DNA of 64,000 bases from the NCBI GenBank assembly GCA_024180945.1, contig JAKSGN010000006.1:4278001-4342000 (forward strand). Reading direction: 5' to 3'. The translations under genes were made by a program, and so were the position numbers. Source of the stretch: Macrophomina tecta (Eukaryota > Ascomycota > Dothideomycetes > Botryosphaeriales > Botryosphaeriaceae). Below the pieces are notes generated by a model. That model was not told the origin of the DNA. It did not search any database and was given only the letters and a program-made list of their open reading frames with translations. This document shows positions 18,980-29,392 of the stretch, in pieces (the first letter of the stretch is position 1; each line of letters begins with the position of its first letter).

Positions 18980-20787
18980 GGCTTCGGATAGCCGTAGACT
19001 TCACTGTGCATGTAGTCTTCCCATTCGTTGACTTGAAGGTATGCTTGTTTCCAGTTGGTCCATTTATTGGTGCGCAACTGTTTTCGCTGGTAGACTATGT
19101 CCTTTCGCACCTGGTATCGGAAGGTTGGCATGTTGAGTTTCTCGTCCGGTATCCACTGGAGTGTGTGGTTCTGGATGGTTGCCGTGCCATGCTGACAAAG
19201 AATCCTTGCTAACTCTCGGAGGGAGTCGTAGTCTGCTTGCTGTCGAGCAGTCATTCCTTGATGATGGAGCGTCACGAGTGCGGTTTCCTTTGTGACGATG
19301 AGTTCGTACTTCTTTCCATCTTGCTCGATTCGGGTTTCCCAGAGGGTCCCTTGGCGCCATGTCCACAGCACCGTGAGGGCCAATCCTCTCTCGTGGGGAA
19401 TCCAGATTACCTGGGCGAGTTGATCGTTCTCGTCCGTCATTTCTGCGCTAATCCCGTACTTGGCTGCAAGGCGCTCGAGTTCCGGAAGGGTTGTGGGGTC
19501 CGGCACAGCTTCTGCTTCGCTGTCCGTTGAGTCGTATAGTTCTCCGGTTTCGCTGTTCGCGAGCTCCTCGTCCAAGGGGAAGCTGTTAATAATATCGTCG
19601 GTCTCGATGACTTCTTCGTTCCTAGTCATCATACCGAATTGTCGCGGTTCGTGGGGGTACCATCCCGATATGTCTTTGCTGCTTTGGTGCATCTGGCAGT
19701 CATCGTCGTAGCAGGCTGTCCAGTGCAGCGTATCATGGTTGTCTTGGCGGGATGCGACCGATGCTTCGCGCTGAGCGCTCGAGGTCTGCTTTCCATCCTT
19801 CTTGTTTCGAGGGTTCTGCGGACACTTGGGAGAAAAGTGTTTGTCACTGCCGCAGGTGATGCAGAGTCGATCCTTGTAGCGCTGTTTCTGTTCGTCCGTC
19901 CAGTTCGGATTAGGTCCTTTGGGCTTCTTGTTGCTGTTTCGACCCTTATTTCCTTTCTTATCATCTTGACGGTTGGCGGCGTCGAGGGCCATAGCGTCTC
20001 CGCCTTCGAGGGTTGTTCTTTCACGGCGAGGCTTCGAGGTGTTGGCTTGTCGAGAACCCATTTTCCATTCGTACATGCGACCGTCGATCTGAGACGCAAG
20101 GTCTACCATCTTCTGGAAGGTGGATGGGTATTCGTGGGTAATCATGTTCTTCTTGACTTCTTCCTTCAGGCCTTTGTAGAAGAGGTCGCGGAAAGTCTCG
20201 TCTGACCATTCGAGGTAGGCTGCAAGCTGTTGAAACTTGGTTGCGTAGACAGCTACAGACCCTAGTTGTTTAACGGTCATGATATCGTTAGAGGCTTTGC
20301 GGACTTCATCCCGATCGTTGAAAGTGGCCCTAAGGTTGTCTGCGAATCCCGTGTAGGTGCCGAAGATTTCCTTGGTCTTTTCTCGTCTCTTCTCGAGAGA
20401 GTGTTCGTTGGCTAGGTGGTCGCGAAGGTATGGTTCCATCCATGCCTCTGCCGTTCCTCTGAGGTAGGTTGATGCGAAGAGTACTTCCTCGGCGTCGCTG
20501 TCGAATTGCGCTTGATTGAACTGGAGGTAGCGTTGCATCTGGAGTAGGAATGATTGAAGCTTCTTCCTGTCCCCATCGAACTTCTCGGGTGCCGCTACTT
20601 TAACCTTAGTAGCGCTCCGCTTTGTCGTGTGCTCGATCAGTCGAGCGTTCTGAGTCTTCAGCTCCTCGATGAGCTGCAAGAGCTCAGCTCTGGTGGGCTC
20701 CGTTTGCTGTGCGGGCTGAGCTGGCCCCTGGACACCCTGAACCTGACCCTCGGCCGGGTCGACCTCCATCTGAGATCCTGGTGCCAT
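18970..20787 (-). CDS. gag: Gag polyprotein with CCHC zinc knuckle
   Basis: 605 aa from ATG 20787 to TAG 18970. The N-terminus has a Gln/Pro-rich start and a short coiled coil (ELLQLIEELKTQNARL), then the retrotransposon capsid region (KFDGDRKKLQSFLLQMQRYL, STYLRGTAEAWMEPYL, typical of the gag-capsid family). The nucleocapsid zinc knuckle is at residues 309-322, CITCGSDKHFSPKC, spaced C-x2-C-x4-H-x4-C. About 280 residues follow the knuckle, longer than in most Ty3 elements; they contain an acidic stretch and no recognised domain. Gag forms the virus-like particle and packages the RNA. The leader between the 5' LTR and this ATG is 92 bases. Confidence 0.95.
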   Translation of the reverse strand: MAPGSQMEVDPAEGQVQGVQGPAQPAQQTEPTRAELLQLIEELKTQNARLIEHTTKRSATKVKVAAPEKFDGDRKKLQSFLLQMQRYLQFNQAQFDSDAEEVLFASTYLRGTAEAWMEPYLRDHLANEHSLEKRREKTKEIFGTYTGFADNLRATFNDRDEVRKASNDIMTVKQLGSVAVYATKFQQLAAYLEWSDETFRDLFYKGLKEEVKKNMITHEYPSTFQKMVDLASQIDGRMYEWKMGSRQANTSKPRRERTTLEGGDAMALDAANRQDDKKGNKGRNSNKKPKGPNPNWTDEQKQRYKDRLCITCGSDKHFSPKCPQNPRNKKDGKQTSSAQREASVASRQDNHDTLHWTACYDDDCQMHQSSKDISGWYPHEPRQFGMMTRNEEVIETDDIINSFPLDEELANSETGELYDSTDSEAEAVPDPTTLPELERLAAKYGISAEMTDENDQLAQVIWIPHERGLALTVLWTWRQGTLWETRIEQDGKKYELIVTKETALVTLHHQGMTARQQADYDSLRELARILCQHGTATIQNHTLQWIPDEKLNMPTFRYQVRKDIVYQRKQLRTNKWTNWKQAYLQVNEWEDYMHSEVYGYPKPKN

Positions 20788-20854
20788 TGCTGTTTCCTAA
20801 ACTCGTTAGGGGGTGATACCTTACCCGATGAGACTTGATCTCGGAACCTTCCTC

Positions 20855-20866
20855 TCCTTGCAAGGA
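20855..20866. repeat. 12-bp perfect palindrome at the element primer region
   Basis: TCCTTGCAAGGA lies 12 bases downstream (element sense) of the 5' LTR, where the primer-binding site should be. The bases directly after the LTR do not read TGG as in tRNA-primed elements. A self-paired leader is one explanation. Confidence 0.5.
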
Positions 20867-20878
20867 TGGTGGTCAAAG

Positions 20879-21367
20879 TGTAACGAGCGGGCCTCTGCCT
20901 CTAAGGATCCAAACACCGAAGAGGGAGAAAACCTGTCGAGGGGGTTTTCCTTGAGTGGGTACAAGAAGAGGGTGAGAGCAAGTCGAACACGTGACAAGAC
21001 TGAGCACTGCGTGCGAAGGCCGTGTTACTAACAATGTGCTGAATTGTTATTGAAGTTGACCACGAAGGTCAAAGCTATCTAAGGAGTGTGGTTTATATAC
21101 AAGTAGGAAAGTGTATACAATCTAGTTTCTGATCCGTCTGCTCTGTCCCTCGGGAGGGCGGTGACCTTGGGAGCAGACAGAGTAGCTTGTCCTGCTCTGG
21201 GTGCTCTGTGGTGTTCCGGTCCGAGCGCCTTCGGAGCAGTGAGAGCACTATCTTGGCGTCACGTGCTTCACGTGAGCGCGCGTGGGTCCTTTCCACGCCG
21301 CACCCGAGCTCCCCACTTACTACCTCATCCTGCTGTTCCCTAACCCTGTGGAGGCTGCGCCGTAACA
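20879..21367 (-). repeat. Upstream (5') LTR of the element
   Basis: 489 bp, identical by eye to 13576-14064. In element sense it carries the promoter; a TATATAAA box lies at 21099-21092. Confidence 0.96.
21092..21099 (-). promoter_or_regulatory. LTR TATA box driving gag-pol
   Basis: Reads TATATAAA on the minus strand, about 270 bases into the 5' LTR in element sense, leaving about 210 bases of LTR downstream for the transcribed R-U5 part. Confidence 0.6.
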
Positions 21368-21372
21368 ATAGG
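21368..21372. repeat. Target site duplication, right copy (ATAGG)
   Basis: Matches 13571-13575. Confidence 0.95.
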
Positions 21373-22491
21373 GTGTCGATGACAGCGCCTCACCCTTGCT
21401 ATACGAGCCCGGGTAGCTCCCTCTTTTTTCTACCTCCGGCATCCGATCCACTTATTTTTGGAAAGCTTGGTTCTCTGCGGTGACCGCCTGACCCTACATC
21501 GCTCTAGAAAATTCCGTTTACGGTCTGAGACAGGATGACTTCGGCGGCACGCCAAAGTCTCGGGTAAATCACGGCTCGATCACTCACTTCACGTAGTGTG
21601 TGTTATATTTAGCATGACCATGCCGAAAGGAGCTTCCACGGGAGGCAAAATCTTGACGATCTTGTAAATAACTGTGGGAGAAACGGGGCTGTTTATCCGC
21701 TGGACGATAGAGGGGCCTCGGCGTGTCGCGTTTACACTATGCCAACACACGTCTATCGATGGGCGGTCCGCCTCGGCGATGGGCCGAGAAACAGTGCTCC
21801 GCTGGCCTGAGCATCGGGAATCGGTGCATCCGGTTGGCAAGGCCGCACGATACGGTGTTGTATACTGAGCACGGGTATGTATGTGCTAGCAGCACATGGA
21901 TATCCATACCCGGCGAGGAAAGGGGGCACCGATTTTCGACCTCGGCCGATGGCGATGGCGGTGTCGTGCTCCCTGCGGCGCAACGCACCCCCGCAATCAA
22001 GCTTCCGCATCAGAACAGAGTAATATGAGAGTGGTCTTTGATAAACTTGTGTAGTATTTGGGGATAAGCTAATGCTAAAACCTAGTCTGCTACGTCGGCA
22101 GTCGGTACGTTGACTTATATCAACAAAACATGCTATTTACTATTGATGCCTCAGTGCTCCCCTCGCAGTCCTCCACTCCTTGGAATAGTACCGTGACATC
22201 AGATGTACAGCACCCTTGCGAGAGCGCCAGTTGGCTGTAGCTTGCCGCACGTTCCGAGCATTAATGCAACCCTTTTCTGTGCGTTCTGCAAACATGACGT
22301 CTTAGCGCAGGTGCTCCTCGTATTGCACACAGGCTCCGCCACACCTCCTCTATATGTAGCCAGTATAAGAACGTCTTGGAGCGCATCTACAGAATACCAT
22401 ACAACAGCACAGCATCGATCAACACAGCCCTCAACGAAGTTCAACCGCTCTTCCTTTGCCAGCAATTGCAACCACCAGAAACATCTACAAA
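21373..22491. other. Region between retroelement and PhiA-like gene
   Basis: No convincing gene. The last 150 bases are the promoter and leader of the PhiA-like gene, with a TATAAGA box at 22364-22370, 128 bases before its ATG, and a TATATG at 22351. Confidence 0.5.
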
Positions 22492-23134
22492 ATGCAGTTC
22501 AAGACTCTCATCGCCGGTGCTGCCCTCGCTGCGAGCGCTGCCGCCGCTCCTGCCGCCGCTCCCTCGGCCACTCCCTTCACCAAGCCCTTCAGCCTGATTG
22601 CCATCCAATCTGGTTCTGTCATCCACAACCTGCCCCTCTCCGCCGAGCGCGGCAGCCTTTGGATCACCCAGAAGACCAACGCCACTTGCGATCCTCCCGC
22701 TGCCGACCCCTCCGCGGTGCAGACCACCTTCTTCGTCACACCCGAGAGCCAGCAATTCTTCTTGTACGGCAAGTTGCCCAACGAGAATGCCAAGCAGCAG
22801 TGTAAGTTCCCTTCCAAACCACAAGCACTATCAGTGAATGGGCTTTAAGCTGACATTTGATCCTTCAGTCTACACCGACCGCTCCGGCATGGGCCGGGGT
22901 GTCCTGCAGTACCAGGACGTCCCGATTACCGGTGAGAACTTCGAGACCGTCGGCTGGACTGTCAACGGCACGCACCTCAACTTCGACGGCCAAGAGTCCT
23001 TCGTCGCTTGCCCGGTCAGGGACGGCTCGTGGGTCGTGTCTCTGAGCCTGGTCGACCCCACCCTGACCGGCTGCTTGAGCTTTGCTGCTCACGTCATTGA
23101 GAATGACAACCCCGTTGGCTGCTACTACAACTAA
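22492..23134 (+). CDS. PhiA-like secreted cell wall protein
   Basis: Exons 22492-22801 and 22869-23134 (67-bp intron with CTGAC branch point) give 191 aa. The first ~19 residues (MQFKTLIAGAALAASAAAA) form a signal peptide. The body matches the fungal PhiA family: FSLIAIQSGSVIHNLPL near the start, FYTDRSGMGRGVLQYQ after the intron, then GWTVNGTHLNFDGQESFVACP and a terminal cysteine-containing DNPVGCYYN. In Aspergillus, PhiA is a wall protein linked to phialide and conidium formation. Four cysteines remain in the mature part and probably pair. One N-glycosylation site occurs in NATC and another in NGTH. A TATA box lies upstream. Confident in the family, not in the developmental role here. Confidence 0.88.
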
Positions 23135-23672
23135 GTCACGAAATACCACACATAATGTAAATAATATGTAATGCGCTAAAAGTAATGCATACGGCAATTT
23201 TTCACTGAACATAAGAGACCAGAATATTCTCCCATCTGAGATTTAATGTACAAATCTTGTTAGGATTTTTTTTCTTTTTTGTTGCCTAGCGTCTGATCTC
23301 TGGGCTTTGGCCTGGGTTTGGAAGTAAAAATTTTGCGGTGCATAATCTATCGTGCTTAGTACTGATCCTCCAGCGGATAAGGGTACTACAAATGGGTATA
23401 AGTGCTCACCCATCTCACTAAGGTCCAGTGGCCCTCCCATGGGCTCATCTTTTTCTTTTTTTTTTGTCGACCCACTGAAATAGGATCCTCGTGATATCCA
23501 GATTAGCCTTCTATATCCCGGTACTCGGGTTCATGTGATGCCGCCCGTAACTGAAATCGCTTGCCAACACGAGAAGGGCTCAGCAGCCCTACTCAAAGGG
23601 GATGTGTGGCTCCTGGAGGGAGGAGGAAACCTTGTAGTAAAGAAGCGAGAGGATTTTGTAATACGATATACG
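23135..23672. other. Intergenic region after PhiA-like gene
   Basis: AT-rich 3' region with a few T runs. No gene recognised. Confidence 0.4.
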
Positions 23673-23957
23673 CTAAGCCGATCTAATTATAATCTGCTTC
23701 AGTGCCTCCTTCACGCTGACTTCCGGCTCATCCGCGAGCTCCTGGACCGGGTTTTGGGTGAGGAGCATTTCGATGGCTTCCACATGACCTCCGTGCATGG
23801 CCCAATGGAGCGGTGTGGCGAATGAGAAGAGCTGAAGATACGCGCAAACACGCGCGATCAAAATTCCTTTTACATCAGCACCGCGCTCTATCAGCATATG
23901 TATCTTGCTGAGGTGCCCCATGCATGCGGCTGTGCGCAGTGCTCCGTCCGTTGGGAT
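23673..23957 (-). pseudogene. Ankyrin-repeat gene remnant
   Basis: Minus-strand translation gives two ankyrin-like units: DGALRTAACMGHLSKIHMLIERGAD and, after a probable 42-bp intron (23873-23832), LFSFATPLHWAMHGGHVEAIEMLLTQ. TPLHWAMHGGHVEAIEMLL is a typical ankyrin core. The frame ends at 23673. Going upstream it meets a TAA at 23960-23958, and the more likely N-terminal sequence continues in another frame, so the gene appears to be truncated and frameshifted. The intron lacks a clear branch point. It lies in a decayed stretch between PhiA and CMR1. Confidence 0.5.
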
Positions 23958-24189
23958 TTACTGTCTCGGTTGAAGGTGGAAAGAATATACGCTTTCTAAT
24001 ATCACTCGCTTGTTTTCCGTCCATTGACTCGAACACGATTGCTTGGCTTGTGAAGTGAAGTTGATTGGTGGTGCAGCTGTTCCGTGACTGCAGCAAGATG
24101 TTTCCCCGTAGAGGTTCATTCCGTCTCAACTACGGAGAAAGGGCGGGCTGGCAATATGCGCGCATTGCGGATGCAGCTGGGAGCATTTC

Positions 24190-24682
24190 GTGCGTTACAG
24201 CGGGCGGTTGGCGATTGCCGTTGGCTTTTCCGGCCAGCAGTACGGCATGACTCCATAGGTGGTGCCCATTTCCGAGAGCGGCGAGTGCCCAGCAGACTGC
24301 AAGCCGCCCACTACCTTTACGCCGCAGACTTTTAGCGTCTCCAACGTCAACATGGATACTTTGCTCAACGGCACGCCGGACGTGCCGGAGATGTGCATCA
24401 ACGAGCACCTTACCACTGCGGTCGCCGAAGCGCTGCGCCCAAAGCAGATAAAGAGATATACGATATAACAGCTACGACAAGGAGTTCCAGATCTACAGAG
24501 GCTATGTGCGAGAGCTCATTCAGGAACAGCTGCTCGTGCGAACGTCAGAACACGCACTCGACTGTACCCATTGGCAAACGGAGCTGGAGCGGGTGAGAGC
24601 GCTGCAAGGGCTGCAGCATGACATGCGGCGAGTGATCTCGGTAGCTTCTAACTACGGAATGGGCCTGCGCAGCTCGAAGTGA
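24190..24682 (+). pseudogene. Broken protein-coding remnant, family unknown
   Basis: One frame runs through WEHFVRYSGRLAIAVGFSGQQYGMTP, hits TAG at 24256-24258, and goes on as VVPISESGECPADCKPPTT and FSVSNVNMDTLLNGTPDVPEMCINEHL to about 24465. Then the likely coding frame moves by one or two bases and continues as SYDKEFQIYRGYVRELIQEQL to TGA at 24680-24682. Continuity of protein-like sequence across a stop and a shift points to a decayed gene. I do not recognise the family. The C-terminal part is helical and charged. Confidence 0.4.
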
Positions 24683-26146
24683 TCGTGCAGCGAATTTGTG
24701 CCGAATATGAATAAGGTGCAGATGGCTCACTAGCACAAAAGCCTAAAGACAGCGATAGATATTGAATACTCGAAAGAGGTAGGTAGCGTTAGCGGTGATA
24801 GCTAAGTATACATGACTTTCAACTAAGCGCCGTAAGTGATGATATATAACGGACAGCACTCGTTAAGTAGTGGTAAACACCCCTCCTACTATTAGTCTAT
24901 ATTGGTATAATGTCATTTAAGAGTTTGGTCGTGGCACTTTCGCGTTTATACTGGCACGGATAGTAGCGCCGGTATAAGAACTGAGGTTGATGTACTAAAG
25001 GGGATACCAAGCTTTAGAGGCTTGACTCAGTATGTTGCTAATATTTTCTACCTCGTGTGCACGTTCGACAACGGCTTTTTGTACAACATGCCAGGGCAAA
25101 CACACTGAGCTGCGGACAACAATTTCTTCCAGACGACGTAGTGGACATGATGAGCGCCACTACAATCTCGGTGCGTGAGGCGCAGGCAGAGATGGAGCAT
25201 CAACGCAGACCATCAAGGCTAAATTTCGTGAGGGGTCCTCATGTTATCCAAAGAAGGATAAAGGGAGTACAAGAGGCATTTGCGCGGACTGGACCAACGC
25301 GCAGGAGGCCACCAAAGCAAAACCGAAGCACCCGCACTCTGTAACATATCGCTTCATCACGGTTGGGATGCAGCTACCGCAATGCGGTCTGTTGAAAGTT
25401 CAAGCAGGAACGCTCTCGAACCGAACCCACGGGCCACCGCACGACCAAAAGACTCACGGGAGCAAAACAAATATACGTACAACAGCCGGGATTCCCCAAT
25501 GGTCACCCACTTGAGTACTAATCGGCCGGTTCGCAGCTTAAGTACGGCTGAGCGGACGGGAAGCCCTGTATTCTGCGACCTGTGGTCGTACGTGACGAGC
25601 ATGATTGCTGGCAAGTTACATGAACCCATATTTGCTGACTGCCTGTTGACCATGAGGTGAACGTCTGGCAATGTTGCATTGATACCTCTTGACCTGAATA
25701 GTACTATTGGATAACTCATACTAAAGCCCCGAGCTCCTCAATCAATGCTGTGTTGCATCCACAAGGTGGACTATCGCAACCCGCAGCTTCGCCGCGCTTG
25801 CCCTCATCTCCATCGCTTAGCAGTGTGAGGCCCGACTCGGAGGGGACAGATAGCAAAGGGGAATTCATGATCCATAATATCAACGTCTTGTTCCTCTGAT
25901 ACGAAGACTAGGAACTCCCGCGTACCTGCGCCATTTCCAAGATTCTAACTTCACAAACCTAGATTCTGGGGCAAAGTCTGTCCAGTTGCATTCCTGTCCA
26001 AGCCTGGCGGGTTAAACGGATAGCTGTTGCATGTACGTAGCCTGCTCAGTATTTCCCCCTGCCTGTATGCTCCGATGCACCCAAAAACAAGATAGTCCTC
26101 GGCTTCAGGATCGACATAATAGCTGTGAAGCTAACATGTTTCGCGC
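24683..26146. other. AT-richer, gene-poor stretch
   Basis: Short frames rich in stops. Around 25057-25340 fragments such as LVCTFDNGFLYNMPGQ are interrupted by several stops, which may be further decayed gene sequence. Nothing intact. Confidence 0.4.
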
Positions 26147-27884
26147 TTATTGCCAGAAGCAGAGCTTGCCGCTGGCCGTACCGGCAGCAATCCAGTCCAT
26201 GCTCGGGTGAAATTGTGCAACAGCCGGGACAGCCGTGATGCCATCACCACCGAGCTGAGCTAGTTGCTCTCCTTTGCTGGTATAGATATCGACGAAACGG
26301 TTCATGTTTCCTATACAGAAGCGTTGTACTCCGTCCTGTGGCATTTGTTGCCATTGTGCGCGCAAGCTGCCTCAGATTAGCTTGCACGCATTTATAAGAC
26401 TGTCGTATCAAGACTCACATGGTCACCCATCTGCCGGTTTGGTTATTGTGAGGAACGATCGTAGCAGGCTTCATTTTCTCCTCGCTCAACTCAGCGCCGG
26501 CCTTCCAAGCACCGCAATCTGCGAAATCGTAGATTTTGACCGTGTCATCGTAGGAAGCAGTGGCGACATGACCGACAGAGTTGAATGCCGCATGAGATAC
26601 AGAAAGCCTGCTCTCGTGCTCTCCGAGCAAGGCAGGTACACGGGAATCCCCCTTGCCGGTTATCTTACGTAGGTCCCAGAGTTTCATTGTCCGGTCAAGA
26701 GAGGCAGTTGCGAAAAGGTGTTTATGAGCAGGGTGCATGCTGAACCCTCCGATCTTCTTTTCCGAAAGTTGAAAAAGCTGGGTCCCTCCGGTGTTGTTTG
26801 GGGGAGCGCGTATGTCGTGCATGCCGAAACTGCCATCGAGGGTTGAGAAATATACCATGTTTTCCGTTCCAACATCCACGCCTGAGAGAGGAGCGTCCTC
26901 AGACTTGTCCGCCGGTGCATAGACTTCGACAGCCACGCCCTTGTTGAGATCCAATTTGCGCACGGACGAGTCATATGATGCCGAGAACAGTAAATGTGAA
27001 TCGGTCGTGCTGAATTGGAATGCCGAAATAGTTCGTGTGTGTATCTTGAAAGTTGACACAGCCGGCTCCGCCTCGTCAACCTCCTCATCATCTTCAGCAT
27101 TCTCAGCCTTGATCTCCGGCACATTCTGTGATCCGTCGAAGAGCCCAAGATTGCCCATCTTGTCGCCCGCGAATATCAAAGCCTTGTCTGTGGTCGGGTG
27201 GAAGCCCATGGCATATATACGTTCCGGTGTCAGCTTGATCTCTGCAACTAGGTCAGCCCATGCTCGCCGTAGGGATATGTATGGCAAAAATGATCCTACG
27301 GTTCGGTTCAAACCCATTCCATAGCTGAAGATTGCTCATCTTCTCGCGTAACGCTCTCAGTTCCTTATCCGATGTCTTTTTAACATTGTCGGCTGTGAAA
27401 GTCCGCTCGTACGGCTTTGCCGGGCCAACACCAGTCAGAAAGTTTCCGCTTTGGTTCCAATGGTGCCCAGCAACAACAACATCGCCGAGATTCAGGTCGT
27501 CGCTAACACGCTGCCGTTTCGCCCTTTCGGCCTCTTGGAGAGCTGCATGCTCATCCTCGGCCTTCCGTTTGGCTACTTCACTATCCGCAACGAGTCCTTG
27601 TAGACGAGCCGATGTTCTCCTATCACTAATCAATATTTGCGCGCTTTGAACTCGGATGCAAGGCATACTCACCTAGGGACGACTTCTTCCTTTTCTTTTT
27701 TCAAAGCAGGCTTCTTCTTCTCCTTCTTCGCGGGCGTCGATGAGCGAGCCTTGGAGGTGGTAGGCGCGAGGCCTGCTTGTTGCGCATCTAGCTGGAGCGA
27801 CCTGAGAAGGGCCTGGTTTTTTGCGATTTGTTCCTGGCGCTTGAGCTCATACTCGCTCAACTGCGGCTTTACGCCACGAGCCAT
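26147..27884 (-). CDS. CMR1: WD-repeat DNA damage-binding protein Cmr1
   Basis: Four exons on the minus strand: 27884-27673, 27619-27300, 27241-26419 and 26366-26147, giving 524 aa, as usual for Cmr1. The protein is nuclear and binds DNA or chromatin at sites of damage and replication stress. The N-terminus is basic and helical ([30 protein letters not shown]), then the conserved [15 protein letters not shown] starts a WD40 propeller with [41 protein letters not shown] and [13 protein letters not shown] blades. The hallmark [12 protein letters not shown] spans the third intron, and [33 protein letters not shown] ends the protein. The acceptor of exon 3 is uncertain by eight bases (CTAG or GCAG); I took the one giving PNQIKLTPER. 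Shares a 287-bp divergent promoter with the Mtf2-like gene. Confidence 0.95.
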
Positions 27885-28171
27885 TACAAAGACTAGGGCC
27901 GATCTTGGGGTCGCAAAATTAGCCAAGAAGATTCTATGCGTGGCCTGGAAAGGCAGCGGCCGGTGCAAGGGCGCGCAAAGGATGTGATGGTGTTCACGAC
28001 GTGGAGCACGATCGCGACGGTGAAGTCATTCATTGGCGCCTAGACGCGTCGTCGCGTGCCCGCGCGTTCCCGGAATTATGCCGGGTAAATTATTCAGTTC
28101 CTGTCAATCGGTCCTCGCCATCTGATGCTCCAAGCAGCCTCTAAATCCCTTTTTCATGTTGACTTATCACC

Positions 28172-29392
28172 ATGACACACTCGAGAGCCGCACAACGGGT
28201 GGTTCTTCCATTAAATGCCACCTTTCTCTCATTTCTATACCAGACCCCGACCATCTTGGGACGCACACCTCGCCGATCGCCAGCTCGAATCCAGACTCGC
28301 ATTAGATGCCTCAATGTTGCTAGCGAAGTTGCAACCCGGCGAGTCCCATATCGCAACAGAAAGAGCTCTGAGGAGAGCTCTTCGAATGATGTGCCCTTCG
28401 AGGGGGAACAGTTGGAGGCGGAGGCCTTTCACCGACAGCGCAAGTCTACAATCACAGCGAACGAACGGCAGACATTCGAAAAGCTCTTCAAGCAGTATAC
28501 TTCCAAGCAAGAATCGCCGGAGACAGGACTCAACAACATATCCGACGACCTCTCCGATTCTCCAGAGGATACGTTAGATTCAATACTGGATAGCGCGATC
28601 GCTGAAGTGGAGCCGGAAACAGCCGTACATGATACATCGTCTGGCCTTACGTCTCGGGCACGAAGGAAGCTCATGGAGAGACAGGCCATCGTCAATGAAG
28701 AGGAGGATACGCCGCTCAGGATTGCGCAGCGAGAGCAATTCGAGCGTGTGGAGAACATGATGAAAGAGGCAAAAAGCGACGTTGAGCTCTGGAATATCTT
28801 GGAGACCGAAGTCCTTTCTGCTGTTCGGCGAATGGACCTAGACGCTTCTCGCAGCTCATCTGGCAAAGGACAGGAGGCACAACAGCTTGTGGACGGCCAA
28901 GCCATGGAAGGGGATCAGCCCTTCTCAGAGTTCCAGGTCATCGGGCCTAACTACCCCTCTTTCTTGCTCATTGCAATGCGTCAGTTGCGCGTGGATTTCC
29001 CGGGATCTACGCTAGGCCTCGCCTTGCTCCCTGCCATCAAGAGTCTCGGCCGGGGATCTTTCGCTCTAGGTGCGAGCACCGAGCTCTACAACGAATTGCT
29101 GGCCATGACCTGGCTCACATACTCCGACTTTCAAGGCCTTGATGACCTGCTACAGGAGATGGAAAACGGAGGAATTGATTTCGATACAAACACACTGGAT
29201 ATTCTCGACTCAATCAAGAAGAACGCCCTTGATGTGCGTTCAGGTCGCTTGGGCGAAGGAGCAAGTGCAGTGCTGGATATGGACCGCTTCCAACGGGGGC
29301 TGCGAAGGCTGCAACGTTGGAGAGATGCTATCAGGTTGCGGATGGAGGCTGAGGCAATCCGACAGGCTAAGGAATATGAGGTGCAGCTATAG
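28172..29392 (+). CDS. Mitochondrial Mtf2/Nam9-type expression factor
   Basis: Single exon, 406 aa. The first ~60 residues are rich in Arg, Ser and Thr with few acids (RIQTRIRCLNVASEVATRRVPYRNRK), a good mitochondrial targeting sequence. The middle is acidic and linker-like. The C-terminal part (about 195-405) matches the fungal Mtf2-like C-terminal domain: ELWNILETEVLSAVRRMD, NYPSFLLIAMRQLRVDFPGSTLGLALLPAIKSLG, SFALGASTELYNELLAMTW and the MENGGIDFDTNTLDILDSI block. Yeast Mtf2 (Nam1) helps mitochondrial transcripts reach translation at the inner membrane. The exact molecular activity is not clear. Divergent from CMR1. Confidence 0.85.
   Translation: MTHSRAAQRVVLPLNATFLSFLYQTPTILGRTPRRSPARIQTRIRCLNVASEVATRRVPYRNRKSSEESSSNDVPFEGEQLEAEAFHRQRKSTITANERQTFEKLFKQYTSKQESPETGLNNISDDLSDSPEDTLDSILDSAIAEVEPETAVHDTSSGLTSRARRKLMERQAIVNEEEDTPLRIAQREQFERVENMMKEAKSDVELWNILETEVLSAVRRMDLDASRSSSGKGQEAQQLVDGQAMEGDQPFSEFQVIGPNYPSFLLIAMRQLRVDFPGSTLGLALLPAIKSLGRGSFALGASTELYNELLAMTWLTYSDFQGLDDLLQEMENGGIDFDTNTLDILDSIKKNALDVRSGRLGEGASAVLDMDRFQRGLRRLQRWRDAIRLRMEAEAIRQAKEYEVQL

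Larger units (their letters stand above)
13576..21367 (-). mobile_element. Complete Ty3/gypsy chromovirus LTR retrotransposon
   Basis: A 7.8-kb element transcribed on the minus strand. Order in its own direction: LTR (21367-20879), 92-base leader, gag (20787-18970), pol in the -1 frame (to 13790), polypurine tract (14079-14065), LTR (14064-13576). The LTRs are 489 bp each, begin TGTTACGG and end CGTTACA in element sense, and show no difference by eye. Pol carries protease, RT, RNase H, integrase and a chromodomain, which places it among chromoviruses. All reading frames are open, there is no sign of C-to-T (RIP) decay, and a target duplication is present, so the insertion looks recent and possibly still mobile. 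It also carries an antisense gene between pol and the 3' LTR. Confidence 0.97.
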
